This document shows positions 1 to 10,553 of a stretch of DNA of 64,000 bases, one piece after another. Positions within the stretch are counted from its first letter, which is position 1; the number at the start of each line of letters is the position of its first letter. The stretch is from Epiperipatus broadwayi (taxonomy: Eukaryota > Onychophora > Udeonychophora > Euonychophora > Peripatidae). A program made the translations under genes and the position numbers. The notes under the pieces are model-generated. The model was not told where the DNA came from. It saw only the letters and a list, made by a program, of their open reading frames with translations, and made no database searches. Location: NCBI GenBank assembly GCA_028023455.1, contig JAQFVV010000013.1:1426001-1490000 (forward strand), in the 5' to 3' direction.

Positions 1-539
1 AAAAAAAATTAAATTAATTAAAAATTACAAAATGTATCCATAACCAAAATTTTCTTTTTTTTACCTTATCTCACTCCCCTTTCCTATTACAATCACAACT
101 TAAACACAACTAATTCCTTTTTAAAAATTCTATATATATCAAATAAAAACTTTTAATTAAAAACCTATTATTTTCTTTTATCTTTTTCTATTAACATCCT
201 ATTTAATTCTGGTTTTATTTCATTTATGTATACACCCTCTTTTATTATCCTTTCATTATATGACTTAATACATTCCAAAGGTTTTATTTCAAAATCCCCA
301 TGCTTAAATTTATTCTTATGAATGTAAATAGCAGAATTTTTATCACCTAAATGCTGTTTTAATCTAGTTTTTAATTTATTTTTACTAGTCCCAATATATG
401 TCATTTCTACATTCTTTTTAAAACAATTCAAACATTTTATCAAATAAACTGAATTCATAATGTCTAACCTATTATAATCCCCATTATTATTAATTAAAAA
501 ATTTAAATTTGTTTTCTTTTTATAAACTGGACAAATTGA
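1..539 (-). mobile_element. Inverted 3' arm of a Penelope-like element
   Basis: This segment is the reverse complement of positions 943-1481, base for base without indels. I counted only about four mismatches by eye, for example K/R in the encoded protein and single transitions near bases 33, 77 and 511. It carries the 3' end of a PLE: the GIY-YIG nuclease coding part and the A/T-rich 3' untranslated part. The arm ends abruptly near 539-540, where the direct copy's reverse transcriptase frame begins, so this is an inversion junction and not a separate insertion. The near identity means the arms arose in one recent event or are being homogenised. The left end lies at the window edge, so the true outer boundary and target-site duplication cannot be seen. 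Confidence 0.9.
168..458 (-). pseudogene. GIY-YIG endonuclease fragment of a PLE, inverted copy
   Basis: An open 96-residue fragment identical, except for one K/R change, to the last 96 residues of the direct copy at 538-1314. It has the nuclease landmarks: a VYLI strand, a C-x2-C pair, the YIG strand, the conserved Arg in a KTRLKQHL helix, the catalytic Glu in the IIKEG helix and the terminal Asn. In the PLE family this domain cuts target DNA for insertion. Here it has no reverse transcriptase attached, because the inversion breakpoint lies about 80 bases upstream of its first Met. It is therefore a dead piece, kept open only because it is young. Confidence 0.85.
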
Positions 540-1314
540 TAAAAAAATTGATAGGAATGGTAGTGTTATTATAGAAACATCTGTGTTTAGAAAAAAAGCA
601 TTTTTTGGATTATCAAATAATTGGTTTTCAGATATTGATAATCATAGTAAAATTAATATTGTTAATAATAAAATTATTAGGGCAATTAAGTTATGTTCAA
701 ATAGTAATTTGTTTGAGAATGAGGTTGATATTATTAGGAATGAATGTTTTATGAATGATTATCCTAGGGGTGTAGTTGAACATTTGTTTTCTAATAAAAA
801 TATAAATAAAATAAGGAATAGAATGGGATTAGATAGGAATAAAAATAGAGAAAAGATTATTTATGTTGGTTTTAATATATCTAAAGATTTATTTATTAAA
901 GTTAAGAAATTAGTTAAAATGATTAATAGGAAATATAATGTTTCAATTTGTCCAGTTTATAAAAAGAAAGCAAATTTAAATTTTTTAATTAATAATAATG
1001 GGGATTATAATAGGTTAGACATTATGAATTCAGTTTATTTGATAAAATGTTTGAATTGTTTTAGAAAGAATGTAGAAATGACATATATTGGGACTAGTAA
1101 AAATAAATTAAAAACTAGATTAAAACAGCATTTAGGTGATAAAAATTCTGCTATTTACATTCATAAGAATAAATTTAAGCATGGGGATTTTGAAATAAAA
1201 CCTTTGGAATGTATTAAGTCATATAATGAAAGGATAATAAAAGAGGGTGTATACATAAATGAAATAAAACCAGAATTAAATAGGATGTTAATAGAAAAAG
1301 ATAAAAGAAAATAA
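538..1314 (+). pseudogene. Penelope-like element ORF, C-terminal part: RT thumb plus GIY-YIG nuclease
   Basis: The reading frame is open from the inversion junction (about 538) to a TAA at 1312-1314; no Met is needed because this is the truncated tail of a longer polyprotein. The first residues (DRNGSVIIETSVFRKKAFFG) match the end of the PLE reverse transcriptase palm. A Lys/Arg-rich thumb and a connector follow. Counting from the GTG at 583, the C-terminal nuclease has VYLI at 151-154, C156-x2-C159, YIG 168-170, R179, E221 and N233, so every recognised catalytic position is present. Known for the family: RT and GIY-YIG nuclease together perform target-primed insertion. The fingers and palm with the catalytic aspartates are missing, so it cannot reverse-transcribe. 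The nuclease half alone is intact, apparently by youth. Confidence 0.9.
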
Positions 1315-1670
1315 TAGGTTTTTAATTAAAAGTTTTTATTTGATATATATAGAATTTTTAAAAAGGAATTAGTTGTGTTTAAGTTGTGATTGTAATAGGA
1401 AAGGGAAGTGAGATAAGGTAAAAAAAAGAAAATTTTGGTTATGGATATATTTTGTAATTTTTAATTAATTTAATTTTTTTTTTTTTTTTTGGAATATGTG
1501 ATATTTATTGTGTATATATATTTTATTTTAGTGTGCCTTGAAAAAGACTATAAAAAATAGTCGAAACGTCGGATTTCTTTTTCATGATTATAGTCATAAT
1601 AAATCAAGTTTTAAAAAGAAGGAGTTAGTTTGTTTTATTTCTATATTAGATATATATGAACTATTTTGAA
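1315..1670 (+). mobile_element. PLE 3' untranslated region and terminal-repeat-like segment
   Basis: This runs from the stop codon through the A/T-rich 3' part shared with the inverted arm (to 1481), a T-run of about 18, and then about 190 bases that include a hammerhead-like hairpin at 1536-1572. PLEs normally carry such a ribozyme in their terminal repeats (pLTRs), so the segment after 1481 is read as the start of a pLTR of this copy. The outer end is not defined. Confidence 0.6.
1537..1570 (+). ncRNA. Degenerate hammerhead-ribozyme-like motif of the PLE type
   Basis: Stem II is perfect: GACTAT at 1546-1551 pairs with ATAGTC at 1557-1562 around an A5 loop. It is followed directly by GAAACGTC (1563-1570), the conserved second half of a PLE hammerhead with minimal stem III. 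The first half reads TTGAAAA where CTGANGA is expected, so C3 and the catalytic G8 are substituted and this copy should not cleave. The position just behind a PLE ORF fits the family. Confidence 0.65.
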
Positions 1671-2989
1671 AAGAAGAACTGTGAGCTGGATATATTAAAT
1701 TATTTAATTAATTATCTAACATAATATAATCTTTTCTTGTTTTAGCATATTAACGTTCTTCATAGAATTACATATTTAAAGAAAAGAAGGAAAATTATAG
1801 TTAGCGATTAATAGTAATAATAATGATGACGATAATGATGAAATTAAAAGGTGTCTATTAATATATAATTTGAGTAGGTAATGAAAGATTCAAGTCCCAT
1901 CTATATTAAATTTTAATTAAGGTTCTCACTAAGAAATAAAATGAATAAAATATTTAATTATTTAGGCAACACTTTTAGAAATTTTTATCTCTTAAAATTA
2001 CATGTATAATAAGTTTTATTGCATTGCTATTTTCACTGTATACTAATTGTGTAAATAAGTAGGTATTTAATTACAAATTTTTCATCGTTATTTGATTATT
2101 TTTTAGCTTTCAAGTTAGATACATCAACTGACAGATTATTTTCTCATTTTAGTTGCTTATGTGCATTGCAATAATATTCTCAGTATCTGAAACTCTGCCA
2201 AAATGATAATAGATATTTTTGGGTAGAGATAGAAAAATCACTTGTATAACTTTAAGGAAATAATGCTACTGTTCATTATGTCATACAACCAACAAATGTT
2301 TATTTGATTTTGTCACTAGATTTTTCTAATAAAACCCTTGAACAAATAACTCTATAATTTTTTTAATCATCAAGACCCTACAATAATATTTTATTAATTC
2401 ATTGATCTCTTAGCCAAAAATCTAAATATGTGATCATGGCTTCTTTTTTTTCCACACTGTGACTGTTTAATATACATTAAATCACATTAAAGGCATTATT
2501 AATGAGTTAACACACATTCTGTGAGGGATGGAGATTCTTTAGTGTTTAATTATTTTTTTTTAACTTATAGTAAATTTGTGAATTGTTGTTGTGGTTTATT
2601 GAAGCACTTCACAGAAATATACATTAGTCCTCGTTTTAATATATAGGGCAGATAAAGTCAAAATGAATATTAAAATGATGAGCAATTTTATAAGCATGAT
2701 ATTTTGCAAAAGGTTAAAAATAAATTTTAAGCATACTTTAGGAATTATTTATTTCAAATTGATTTTAAATTCAAATTTAACTTTAAAAAAAGAAGCTTTA
2801 ATTGGCTGCACTCCACTATATATGCAATTTTATCCTTCATATTGTTAATCAACTTATTTAAATTTATGGATGTTCTAAATCAAACATTGAACTTATCTGC
2901 ACATATCTTTTCAATTTTATTTCAAACACTTCATACATATGATAGCACCATTCATTTTTTATTATTTCTAACTTTTTTATTCTCATGCA
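1671..2989. other. No gene recognised
   Basis: A/T-rich sequence with stop codons in all frames. A 61-codon frame at 2663-2848 is of low complexity and resembles no family I know. Confidence 0.6.
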
Positions 2990-3099
2990 TAATAATCTTT
3001 TAAAACATTCGATATCATCATCATCATTTTCAACCATTATGAATGCACTGTAAAATGAAGATCTTTCCAAGTTCAGTCCATCTTCTTCAATCACTAGCC

Positions 3100-3640
3100 T
3101 CTCTTTTCCACATCACCCCAGCACACTTCCTTATTTCATCCATCTATCTCATGGGGTCTTTTTCCAGGTCGTTTATGATCTCTTGGAATCCAGTTTAAGA
3201 TTTCAACTGGCCATCTATTACCATCTCTTCTAGAAATATGTTCAGCCCAACTCCATTTCAGTTTTTTCTTTCAATCCTTTTTGATCTTTTCCTGTTATTC
3301 CTAACATGCATCTCTCCATATTTCATTGAGTGCTCTGAAGTCTCTGTATTGCTCTTTTGTTAAGTGCCCAGATCCATAAGTAAGAACTGGTAAAACACAT
3401 TTATTAAAAACCTTCCTTTTCAATCATATAGGCATGTTTGTTTTTAATATTATTCTACCAAAATTCACTCCAATCAAGTTCAATTCTATGATTAATTTCA
3501 TCCATTATGTTTCCATCTGTAGTAATAATTTGACTAAAGTCTTCGTAGTTGTTAACTTCTTCTAACTCATCATTATCAATCTTTATTTCCATCTTTTGAG
3601 AAAATGCATTGAACAATACTTTAGTCTTATTTAACATTTA
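3100..3640 (-). pseudogene. RTE-type RT, thumb and C-terminal domain
   Basis: The clearest frame (3455-3637) contains MLNKTKVLFN, the DNDELEEVNNYEDF segment and IITTDGNIMDEINHRIEL, which are the thumb signature of RTE reverse transcriptases (usually KTKVMFN, then GQIITKDGNI). Downstream in shifted frames come VLPVLTYGS, a segment that resembles the MRRC-type helix, and RWPVEILNWIPRDHKRPGKR, the family's C-terminal basic segment. Several stops and at least two frame changes separate these blocks. Confidence 0.8.
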
Positions 3641-3654
3641 CTTTTAATTACTAC

Positions 3655-4320
3655 TTTTTTACTTTCATCTGATAACTCTTGCAAAATTTCCTGAAGCTCT
3701 AAAGCATTATTTATAAAAACAACTACATCATCTGCAAAATTTAGATGACATAAATAATCTACACTTATTTTTACTCCCTTGGCTTTCTATTTTGATCCAC
3801 AAAATACTTTTTGCAAAACTGTTATAAAAATTTTTGGAGATATAGAGTCACCTGTCACCCTGTTGTACACTCTTCTCAATATTAATTTTTCTATTATCAT
3901 TTTATAATCTAATTGTTGCTGTTGCCTTTTTATAAATATTTTTCAGAAAATGACAATACCTTGGGTCTATACCTTGATGATCTAATGCTTTAATCATTGA
4001 AGCAATGCTTACAGAATCAAATTCCTTTTCATAATCTGCATATCCAAAGCATAATGGCAACTCACATTCATTAGTTCTTTCTATAACTTCTCTCAATACT
4101 TGGATATGATCTGCTATACTAAAATCACTTTTAAATTCAGGTTGTTTTCTTGGTTCATTAAAATTCAAAGTTCTTTGTAGATGAGTTGTAATTATTTTGG
4201 TAAAAATTTTGTATAAAATGGATAAAAGACTGGTAGGTCTGTAATTTCTTATATCTTCTTTATCACCTTTTTAAAATATTAATACTGCATTCTTTCAATT
4301 ATTTGGTACATCTTTATCTT
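3655..4320 (-). pseudogene. RTE-type RT, fingers and palm
   Basis: An 88-residue open stretch at 3902-4168 carries PEFKSDFSIADHIQVL, then LCFGYADYEKEFDSVSIA, the first palm aspartate, and RYCHFLKNIYKKATATIRL. Upstream of it (4170-4310) is DIRNYRPTSLLSILYKIFTK. Downstream (3700-3770) is DYLCHLNFADDVVVL, the catalytic FADD, followed directly by a stop. The palm motifs survive, but only in separate frames. Confidence 0.85.
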
Positions 4321-4789
4321 TAGACATTTGGTATATAATTTTATCAAAATAATTTTTATTTCTTCATTTGCTTCTGTTAAAATATCAATTATAATTTCAT
4401 CTTTACCTGGAACTTTATTTTTTCTTTATAAATGTAAATGCATGTCTCACTTCTTCATTCAAAATCCTGGGCAATTCAGAAGATATAGCAGTTATAAGAG
4501 GTACTTTTCTTTGTTGTTTATTGTTATATAACTCTTGATAGAACTCTTCTGCACTATTTCATAATGTCATCTCTCTTTTTAGTAATAGTTTCATCTTTTT
4601 TTCTTGTTGAAGAAATAAGTTTTTTTCAAATACCAAGATGTTGTTTTACATTCTTGAGACTTTTATTCTCTTCTATAGCTTTCCTTGATAGTTCACAATT
4701 ATACTTTCTTATATCATTATCAACTCTATTTTGCACTATTTTACAAAATTCGAGATATTCAATCTTTTTTAATATTTGATTGAGTACAA
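4321..4789 (-). pseudogene. Decayed linker between the RTE endonuclease and RT
   Basis: This lies where the RTE polyprotein has its long variable linker. Minus-strand frames are short and broken and no motif is diagnostic; the assignment rests on position within the LINE. Confidence 0.5.
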
Positions 4790-5070
4790 GTATAATTAAT
4801 ATACTTTGAGTTTAGATGTAATGATAAGGTACTTGAACACAGACTTTTAAGCCCCCTTCATCTATCCGTTCTATTTCATATAACCAATACACATGACCAC
4901 ACACCAACTGATGAGTTCTAGTTCAGCATGAAATATGTATACTGAAGATCATTTATCTTTTTCACATGTGTGTGGTAATGTATCAATTGTATGAGATATA
5001 GTGGATAGCTGAATGGTGTTTGAAAATCTGTGTTCAAGTCTCTTATGGTTCAATCCTTCTTAATGCATCA
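4790..5070 (+). mobile_element. HHR-A family element inserted in the RTE LINE
   Basis: A palindromic repeat of about 280 bp. The left arm (about 4829-4905, with TTGAACACAGACTTTTAAG and ACACATGACCACA) is inverted relative to the right arm (about 4960-5045, with CACATGTGTGTGG and GTTCAAGTCTC). A hammerhead-like core sits between them at 4908-4941. Other copies are at 17.9-19.3, 22.9 and 55.8 kb, with a fragment at 46.8 kb. It separates the RTE endonuclease from the RT. Flanking target-site duplications are not clear to me. Confidence 0.75.
4904..4946 (+). ncRNA. Hammerhead-like motif, HHR-A copy 1
   Basis: The core is exact: CTGATGA at 4908-4914 and GAAAT at 4930-4934, then loop ATGT and the cleavage triplet ATA at 4939-4941. 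Stem II (4915-4929) keeps about four of six pairs of the family consensus GTGCTG/CAGCAT. Stem I keeps few pairs here (CCAA against CTGA). All conserved core bases are present, but the helices have decayed. Confidence 0.6.
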
Positions 5071-5500
5071 GTTTTTTTCTTCTTTTTTCATAAATTGTCG
5101 TCTTGGAAAAAATTTTACTGGTTAGTTGCTGCTTTTTTGTACCAGCTATCTTTGTTATAGTTTTTAAAAGTGTATCAGTTATCTTTTTATTGTATTTGTT
5201 CAAATTTGAATCATGTTCAAAATCTGTTAAGATTTGAAAATGATTTGCAAAATCTAATTTAAATTCATTGGAATGGTTCTGAAGATTAGGAATATTAACT
5301 ATGAATATTGTTTTTCTTAATAATTTCTTTATCTTTTTTTAAATCAGAATTTAGATTAAATATAAGATGACCACTCTTATCTTTATAAAGTCTCTATTTT
5401 GTATTTGGGTTTGCATCATTGAACTTATATAAATTATTATGGCACATATGAAAAAGTGAAATATTTTCTATTTAATTAACATGTATTTTACATCTTGCTA
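5071..5500 (-). pseudogene. Decayed RTE linker, upstream part
   Basis: It resumes the minus-strand LINE on the other side of the HHR-A insertion. No domain is readable, only short A/T-rich frames between the endonuclease and the insertion. Confidence 0.45.
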
Positions 5501-5501
5501 A

Positions 5502-5970
5502 TCAATGATTGCTTCCTGTGTTGAATTTATTAAGAACATTATGATCTTGAAATACATATTTTCTGTTTGTCAAAATATAATTCAAATCTGTTGTACCTTC
5601 ATTTGGATGTTTCCATATCCATTTGTGATTAACATTTTTCTCAAAAAAAGAATTCATATAAACATTCTTTTTTTCTGCAAACTCCACAAGTCTATCTTTT
5701 CTCTCATTTCTACCACCATAATCAAATTTACCTAAAGCACTTTCATCTTTTAATTGTTTACCAATTCTAGCATTAAAGTCTCCCATGACAATTTTAAAAT
5801 GTTGTTTGCTCTGATCAGAATCTTTTTGTACATCCATATAAAAAATCCACTACTTCTTTATCACAATGAGAACTTGTTGGAGCATAAATCTGAATTATTT
5901 GCATTTGAAAACTGCTATTAAGTTAAATAACTAATCTTGCCACTCTGTTCGATATACTATTAATCTCTTC
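5502..5970 (-). pseudogene. RTE-type endonuclease (EEP fold) fragment
   Basis: The open part (5502-5837) has KIVMGDFNARIGKQ, then RNERKDRLVEFAEKKN, WKHPNEGTTDLNYILTNRK and FNTGSNH. In this family the last two motifs are normally IDYILTN and GSDH; the metal/catalytic Asp is Asn in both places here, so the nuclease would be dead even without the frame breaks. Upstream (5840-5960), after a TAA, comes the matching segment RVARLVI with QIIQIYAPTSSHCD, the tyrosine-containing IYAPT strand. RTE-type LINE endonucleases nick target DNA to prime reverse transcription. Confidence 0.85.
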
Positions 5971-6140
5971 TGGAATCCACCAGCCTGTTACAATATATAT
6001 TCATAATATGAATTTATCATTTATCCTTAAGAATATTAGAATGAATATATATATATATCAGTTGTATTAAAACCAGATTTTATCATTTCAAGAATTTCCA
6101 AATTCTCAATTTTGTTAGATTTAAACTTACTTAAATAATT

Positions 6141-6890
6141 ATTTCGATGAAAAAGTGCCCTCAAAACCACACATTTATATATATAATATTAATTATGTAT
6201 ATTATAATTTTTACACATAAAGTCATCAATAAAAATAAATAACAAGAAACAGAATAATGCAGTTAAGAAAAATAAAATGGAGCAATAAATTGAGAGAAAT
6301 TTTTCGATCTGTACATATTCAAATCTATATATGTCCATGTGAAGGCATTCACTAGTTCTTTTTCAAAACAAATAAAAAACTTATAATCCTTCTTTATTTT
6401 TTCTGTGATGGAATTTGACGATGATGATGAACTAGTAAAAAATTCAATTTCATGTCTATTAATCGTCTATATAGATGTTTACCAATCATAGCCTAACATT
6501 TTTCTTATGAACTAGAAAATTAAAATTTCATATATAATGACTGCAAAGAGCCTAGTTAATGATTGATAATGATAAATTTCTCCAAGCTTAAGAGAAGAAG
6601 TTTCTACTAATTTCTGAATCTAAACAAGCTTCCCCATAAACAATAAATTATTTGATGACATTTTTTTCAAAAAATAATTTTTAAAAACTCAATGCTTTTT
6701 AATGCAGCATTTACTGTCTATTGGAGCATTCTTTTGTTCCTACCCTACAACCACAAATTTAATGACTTTTTAATCTTTACTGATGCTTATCATACCATCA
6801 ACAACATCACATGATCTCTCATATCCTTGATCATATGCTTCCAAGAGCAGTTATTTTCAATCTAATGTAGATCCATCTGCTGTATTGGTG
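6141..6890. other. No gene recognised
   Basis: A/T-rich sequence without supportable coding or RNA features. An ACATCACATGATC stretch near 6805 resembles the 3' end of HHR-B in inverse orientation, but is too short to call. Confidence 0.5.
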
Positions 6891-6914
6891 CATTAGTTTC
6901 AGCTTAGAATTCTA

Positions 6915-7015
6915 TATTTTACCATTAAAAGCTAGAAACCAAAATTGATCTGGAGATGGGGATTTTATAATACAATACTATCTTATATCCATTGATTACT
7001 CAAGCTTACAATAGA
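6915..7015 (+). repeat. Diverged HHR-B fragment
   Basis: It matches the second half of the HHR-B element at 7658-7760 in the same orientation: AGCTAGAAAC, TCTGGAGATG, GGGATTTTAT and TCCATTGATTACTC occur in the same order. The first half of the hammerhead core and the element's 3' end are missing. Confidence 0.6.
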
Positions 7016-7165
7016 TGGATCTAGAGGAAAGGCAAGAATACTGCTCTAAATACTTATCATGAAAAATAAGCAGTTTCAGAAGTGCAAGTAATTCTAGCAA
7101 GGTTTTTTTATTTATTTATTTTTGCTATTTCACAAACTAATAATTTCTTCTTACTGAATTTCTTA

Positions 7166-7834
7166 TTAAAACAGGCAAAACTCTCCATACAGTATTGTCA
7201 CTCAGAGTAATCAATGGATGCCAGAAGGCTTGTGCATAAAATTCCTATCTAGTGCCTACTCATCCAACATCCCCATATTAGTTTCTAGCTTGTGGCCTTC
7301 ATCAGTGAGGAGCCTTCATTCTGAGAGCACTACAGCTAGGTCTTAGGTTCTAATGCAACCTTCCAGCAGCCACCCTTTATCTCTACTTAGCACAAAACTA
7401 TGAGAATAAAATTGAAAACACAATAATACTTTCAATCCAAGCACATTAGCTTATATAGTCATATAGGTCTGATATCACATAATCATCATTTCTTATGCTT
7501 CCTCATAACTGTTATTAAAATAGGCAAGACTTTCCATACAGAAGTGCCACTCATAGTTTTATAGTTAAGTAAAAATGAAATGTGGCTGCTGGAGGGTTGC
7601 ATTAGATCCTATGATCTAGGTGCAGTGCTCTCAGATCCAAGGCTCCTCACTGATGAAAGCCATGAGCTAGAAACTAGTCTGGAGATGTTGGATGAGTGTG
7701 CACTAGATAGGGATTTTATGCATAAGCCTTCTGGCATCCATTGATTACTCTGGCTTGCACTGAGTGACAATACTGTATGGAGAGTTTTGTCAGTTATGAG
7801 CAAGCATAAGGAATGGTGATCATGTGATGTTTAG
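7166..7834 (+). mobile_element. HHR-B family element with target-site duplication
   Basis: This 669-bp element is flanked by an 11-bp direct repeat, TGAATTTCTTA, at 7155-7165 and 7835-7845. The left 230 bp (7166-7395) is an inverted copy of the right 240 bp (7552-7795). The middle (about 7470-7557) holds another inverted piece of the family's 3' end. The right copy is read as the sense copy: a hammerhead-like core at 7644-7685, then ATAGGGATTTTATGCATAAG, GGAGAGTTTTG, and the terminus AGTTATGAGCAAGCATAAG with ATGGTGATCATGTGATG. There is no protein, no poly-A and no simple-repeat tail. Shorter copies with their own duplications lie at 30.37 and 40.23 kb. A variable 11-15 bp duplication plus an inverted left part recalls PLE insertions. 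Confidence 0.85.
7644..7685 (+). ncRNA. Hammerhead-like motif, HHR-B right arm
   Basis: CTGATGA at 7650-7656 and GAAAC at 7670-7674 are intact, followed by TA and the preferred cleavage triplet GTC at 7677-7679. Stem I: TCCTCA (7644-7649) against TGGAGA (7680-7685), five of six pairs including one G-U. Stem II is short: AGC (7658-7660) against GCT (7666-7668), with an A-A mismatch next to the core where G-C is normal. All conserved core bases are right but the weak stem II lowers confidence. In the inverted arm (about 7278-7318) the cleavage triplet is lost. Confidence 0.55.
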
Positions 7835-7845
7835 TGAATTTCTTA

Positions 7846-8215
7846 CTAGCTTCAGCAGATGACTTTTTTTTTCCTTGTAAAAGTAAGTCAATTATTTTAC
7901 TTTTCTCACATAAAAAAAAAAAAAAGCACTGCAGAACTTTTAGGCTTGGCAGAACTGCTACACTATTAACTTTCATTTTAAAATCATTAAAAAAAAAAAA
8001 TCTTCAAATTTTCGTCCAATGGCATGAGTTCAAATAATTGTTGTAATTGCATCAACACAACTAAATATGAGATTGAATGGTTAAGATAACGCCATGGTTG
8101 ATGCTCGTTAAACATCTATAAAAATTAAATCAATCAATCTTAGCAATATGTATAAGATTTTGATAATTCTACAGATATTCTTCATTTATGCTAACATTTG
8201 ACCAAAACCGCGCCA
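7846..8215. other. No gene recognised
   Basis: Contains two A-runs (about 7911-7925 and 7989-8000). Frames on both strands here are A/T artefacts. Confidence 0.5.
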
Positions 8216-8225
8216 TTCAAGTTGG

Positions 8226-8386
8226 TAGAAAGAGAAAAGTAAAATATGAAAAGAGAGAAGTGGAGAAGGAGGAGGGGAAGAGAAGGTAGAGAGAGAAAGA
8301 AAACATATGGAGAAAGAAGAATGAGAGAATACGAAAGCCAAAGGATAGAGAAAAAAGTGTCAGGGGGAGGGGGAGAGAAAGACGCA
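8226..8386 (+). repeat. Purine-rich tract, about 160 bp
   Basis: The plus strand is almost entirely A and G, dominated by GAGA, GGAG and AAAG words, with scattered pyrimidine interruptions. It gives the false minus-strand frame rich in Phe, Leu and Ser at 8217-8486. Such tracts can form triplex DNA and exclude nucleosomes; nothing here shows that it does so. Confidence 0.8.
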
Positions 8387-8489
8387 TAATTAGTTTGCTC
8401 ATAAATGTTTTGAAGATTTTACTAGTATGAAAATAAATATTGGGGGGATCGGGAGTATACATATTCATGTAACACAAAAAGGTCACAAC

Positions 8490-10553
8490 AATTTAGATCA
8501 TTAATGAGAATGACGGACTCAAGACGTAAAGGTTTCAGGAACCATTCCTAGAATTATAATAGTATTTTTCACGTCAAGCAGCTGTAAGATTTATTGCGTG
8601 TTGTTACATTCTTAATGAAATCATTATTTTTATTAACTTTATCTAATACTATATATAATATTTATCAGCAATTGGTGAGTTCTACAATCGAGCGCCTGCG
8701 AATTTCGAATATTTTGCGCACTGTTGTCATATTTTTAGTTTATAAATTTAGTCGGAAAGAAAATCATATTATTAGATTGCGTGCAAAAGTTAAACAAATA
8801 AAATCCCTACAAAATGCGATTCCAATTTTTTTTCTCTCTCATATGTATATGCCTTTTTAAAATTTGTATTACCGTAAATAGAGTACGGAGGTTGTAAATA
8901 TTGCAACGTAATGATGTTAATACAATAACTTTATAATTCCTCAGTTTATCCTATCCCATAAGTAAAAATGAAAAATAGACAGTGGGATATACGTAAGCAA
9001 ACTTTAATTACTAAAGTACTGTTTGATATTATCTAAGGAAGTTGTAATAAAATTTTATTACTTAAGTTTGTATTCGCGAATACCAACCAAGATCTTTACA
9101 TTTTTACGTTTGTTTGTTTTTTTTATTATAATTTTTCCATGCAGAATAATTTTTAAAATAAATAGATTTTTTTCTTAAATTTATTAATAATATTTTTAAC
9201 CTTAGGAAGGAAATGTTGAATTGCTCCCTTAAGCTGCTTAGCCTTATTTGGAAAGGTGAAAGGTTATAAGGAGGAGCTTGGCAAAAGGAAGTCTATATCC
9301 TGCTATAGCAAATGTGGAAAGCACCGAAAGCTTCCATGTTGAAGCTATAATTTTTACAAATGGCACATAGGGTTAGAAGTTTGTATACTTTTTGCAGTTA
9401 TGGATATATTATAACGTATAAAAAAAAATTGGATGTGTTTGGAGAAACTTGTAAATGGTCCAAATTCTTTTTGAGAGTAAGGTAAGCTGGAAATTATAAT
9501 TATATCCCCCCCTCCCCTAAGGGTTATTGCAGACATATTAGATATTCTGTTGTTTTAGGGATGTGTGGGCAATGAAAAAAGTTTTTGTATTCCCCAAAGA
9601 AAATATTATAATGTCATTGTTTAAGTGTCTGTATAAGTTCACGACTTGTAAGAAATATTAATCATTCTAAGCAAAAAAAAACTTTGCTAGTATGAGAATA
9701 CAAATACTCTTTCACTAAACTTTTAACAATAAGATTTATTATGCATAAAGAAGAGTGAAAACTATCGATCTTTCTTCTGTTTTGTTTTAGCTTTTTTCAT
9801 TTTCAAATATTAAAATTAGCTATAAAAAAAATTTTAATATACAAACTAACAAAAAAGTATACCCCATTTTTATTTTAATGCGTGGGTAATTTGTATACAT
9901 ATACGAATGTGTATATATTAATAACATGTTTATAAATGACTGCATATATGCGCATGTAAATAAATATGTATTGTAGTAAATCTAATAATTACGTTGCTGC
10001 AATTTTATTTAATGTCTAATAACTAATATATAATAATCATATGTTTAGTTGCTTGGATGTCATGTGACTAAGCACCCTAATAGTGGAGCACAATGGTTCC
10101 AATTCAAGATAAAACATATTTAGTTCGGAATCGGCTCAAGAACCATTAACTATTTACTCCGTCACACTTGAACAATAACAACTACTGTATTTATAAAGAT
10201 TTAGATCAACAATGGATATAGAGATTCATGGTTTCAAAGCAAGTAGTAGAAAAAATATTGTTAAGCAGACCATTTGCTTACCTGAAGACAGGTTAGGCAT
10301 TAAGGTTTCTTTATTGAATAATACGTCTAGTTTGCAATTTACTTGCTAAAACAACAATTTATTATGTTGAGATAAATTTTAATTTTTCCTCTTCTGTGTT
10401 TTATAATAAGTGAATGCTAATATATATTTAAATCGACATAAATACTACCCATTGCATCCTCTCGCATACCAGTTATATCTCATGGAACAAATACTAGTTC
10501 ATGCATAAAGATAGATTATAATTTTTCAGCAAAAAAGAAGTACTATAAAATAT
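8490..10553. other. No gene recognised
   Basis: About 2 kb of A/T-rich sequence. A slightly GC-richer patch at 9235-9345 and a C-run near 9508 are the only local departures. No motif-bearing frame exceeds about 90 codons. Confidence 0.55.

Larger units (their letters stand above)
2990..6140 (-). mobile_element. Decayed RTE-type LINE retrotransposon
   Basis: A single minus-strand element reads from an endonuclease end near 5.97 kb (possibly 6.14 kb) to an RT C-terminus near 3.0 kb. Domains appear in the order expected for an RTE clade LINE: an apurinic-type endonuclease with GDFNARIGK; RT fingers with IRNYRPTSLL; a palm with ADYEKEFDSV and FADD; a thumb with TTDGNIMDEINHR; then a C-terminal segment with VLPVLTYGS and RWPVEI. 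The 3' end runs into a short GAT/ATC repeat (about 3012-3026), in keeping with the simple-repeat tails of RTE elements. Many stops and frameshifts break the frame, so it is dead. An HHR-A palindrome lies inside it at about 4790-5070, so the LINE is older than that insertion. Confidence 0.85.

Noticed and set aside
8217-8486. 89-codon minus-strand frame rich in Phe, Leu and Ser
   Set aside because: It is produced by the purine tract and has no signal peptide followed by a real domain.
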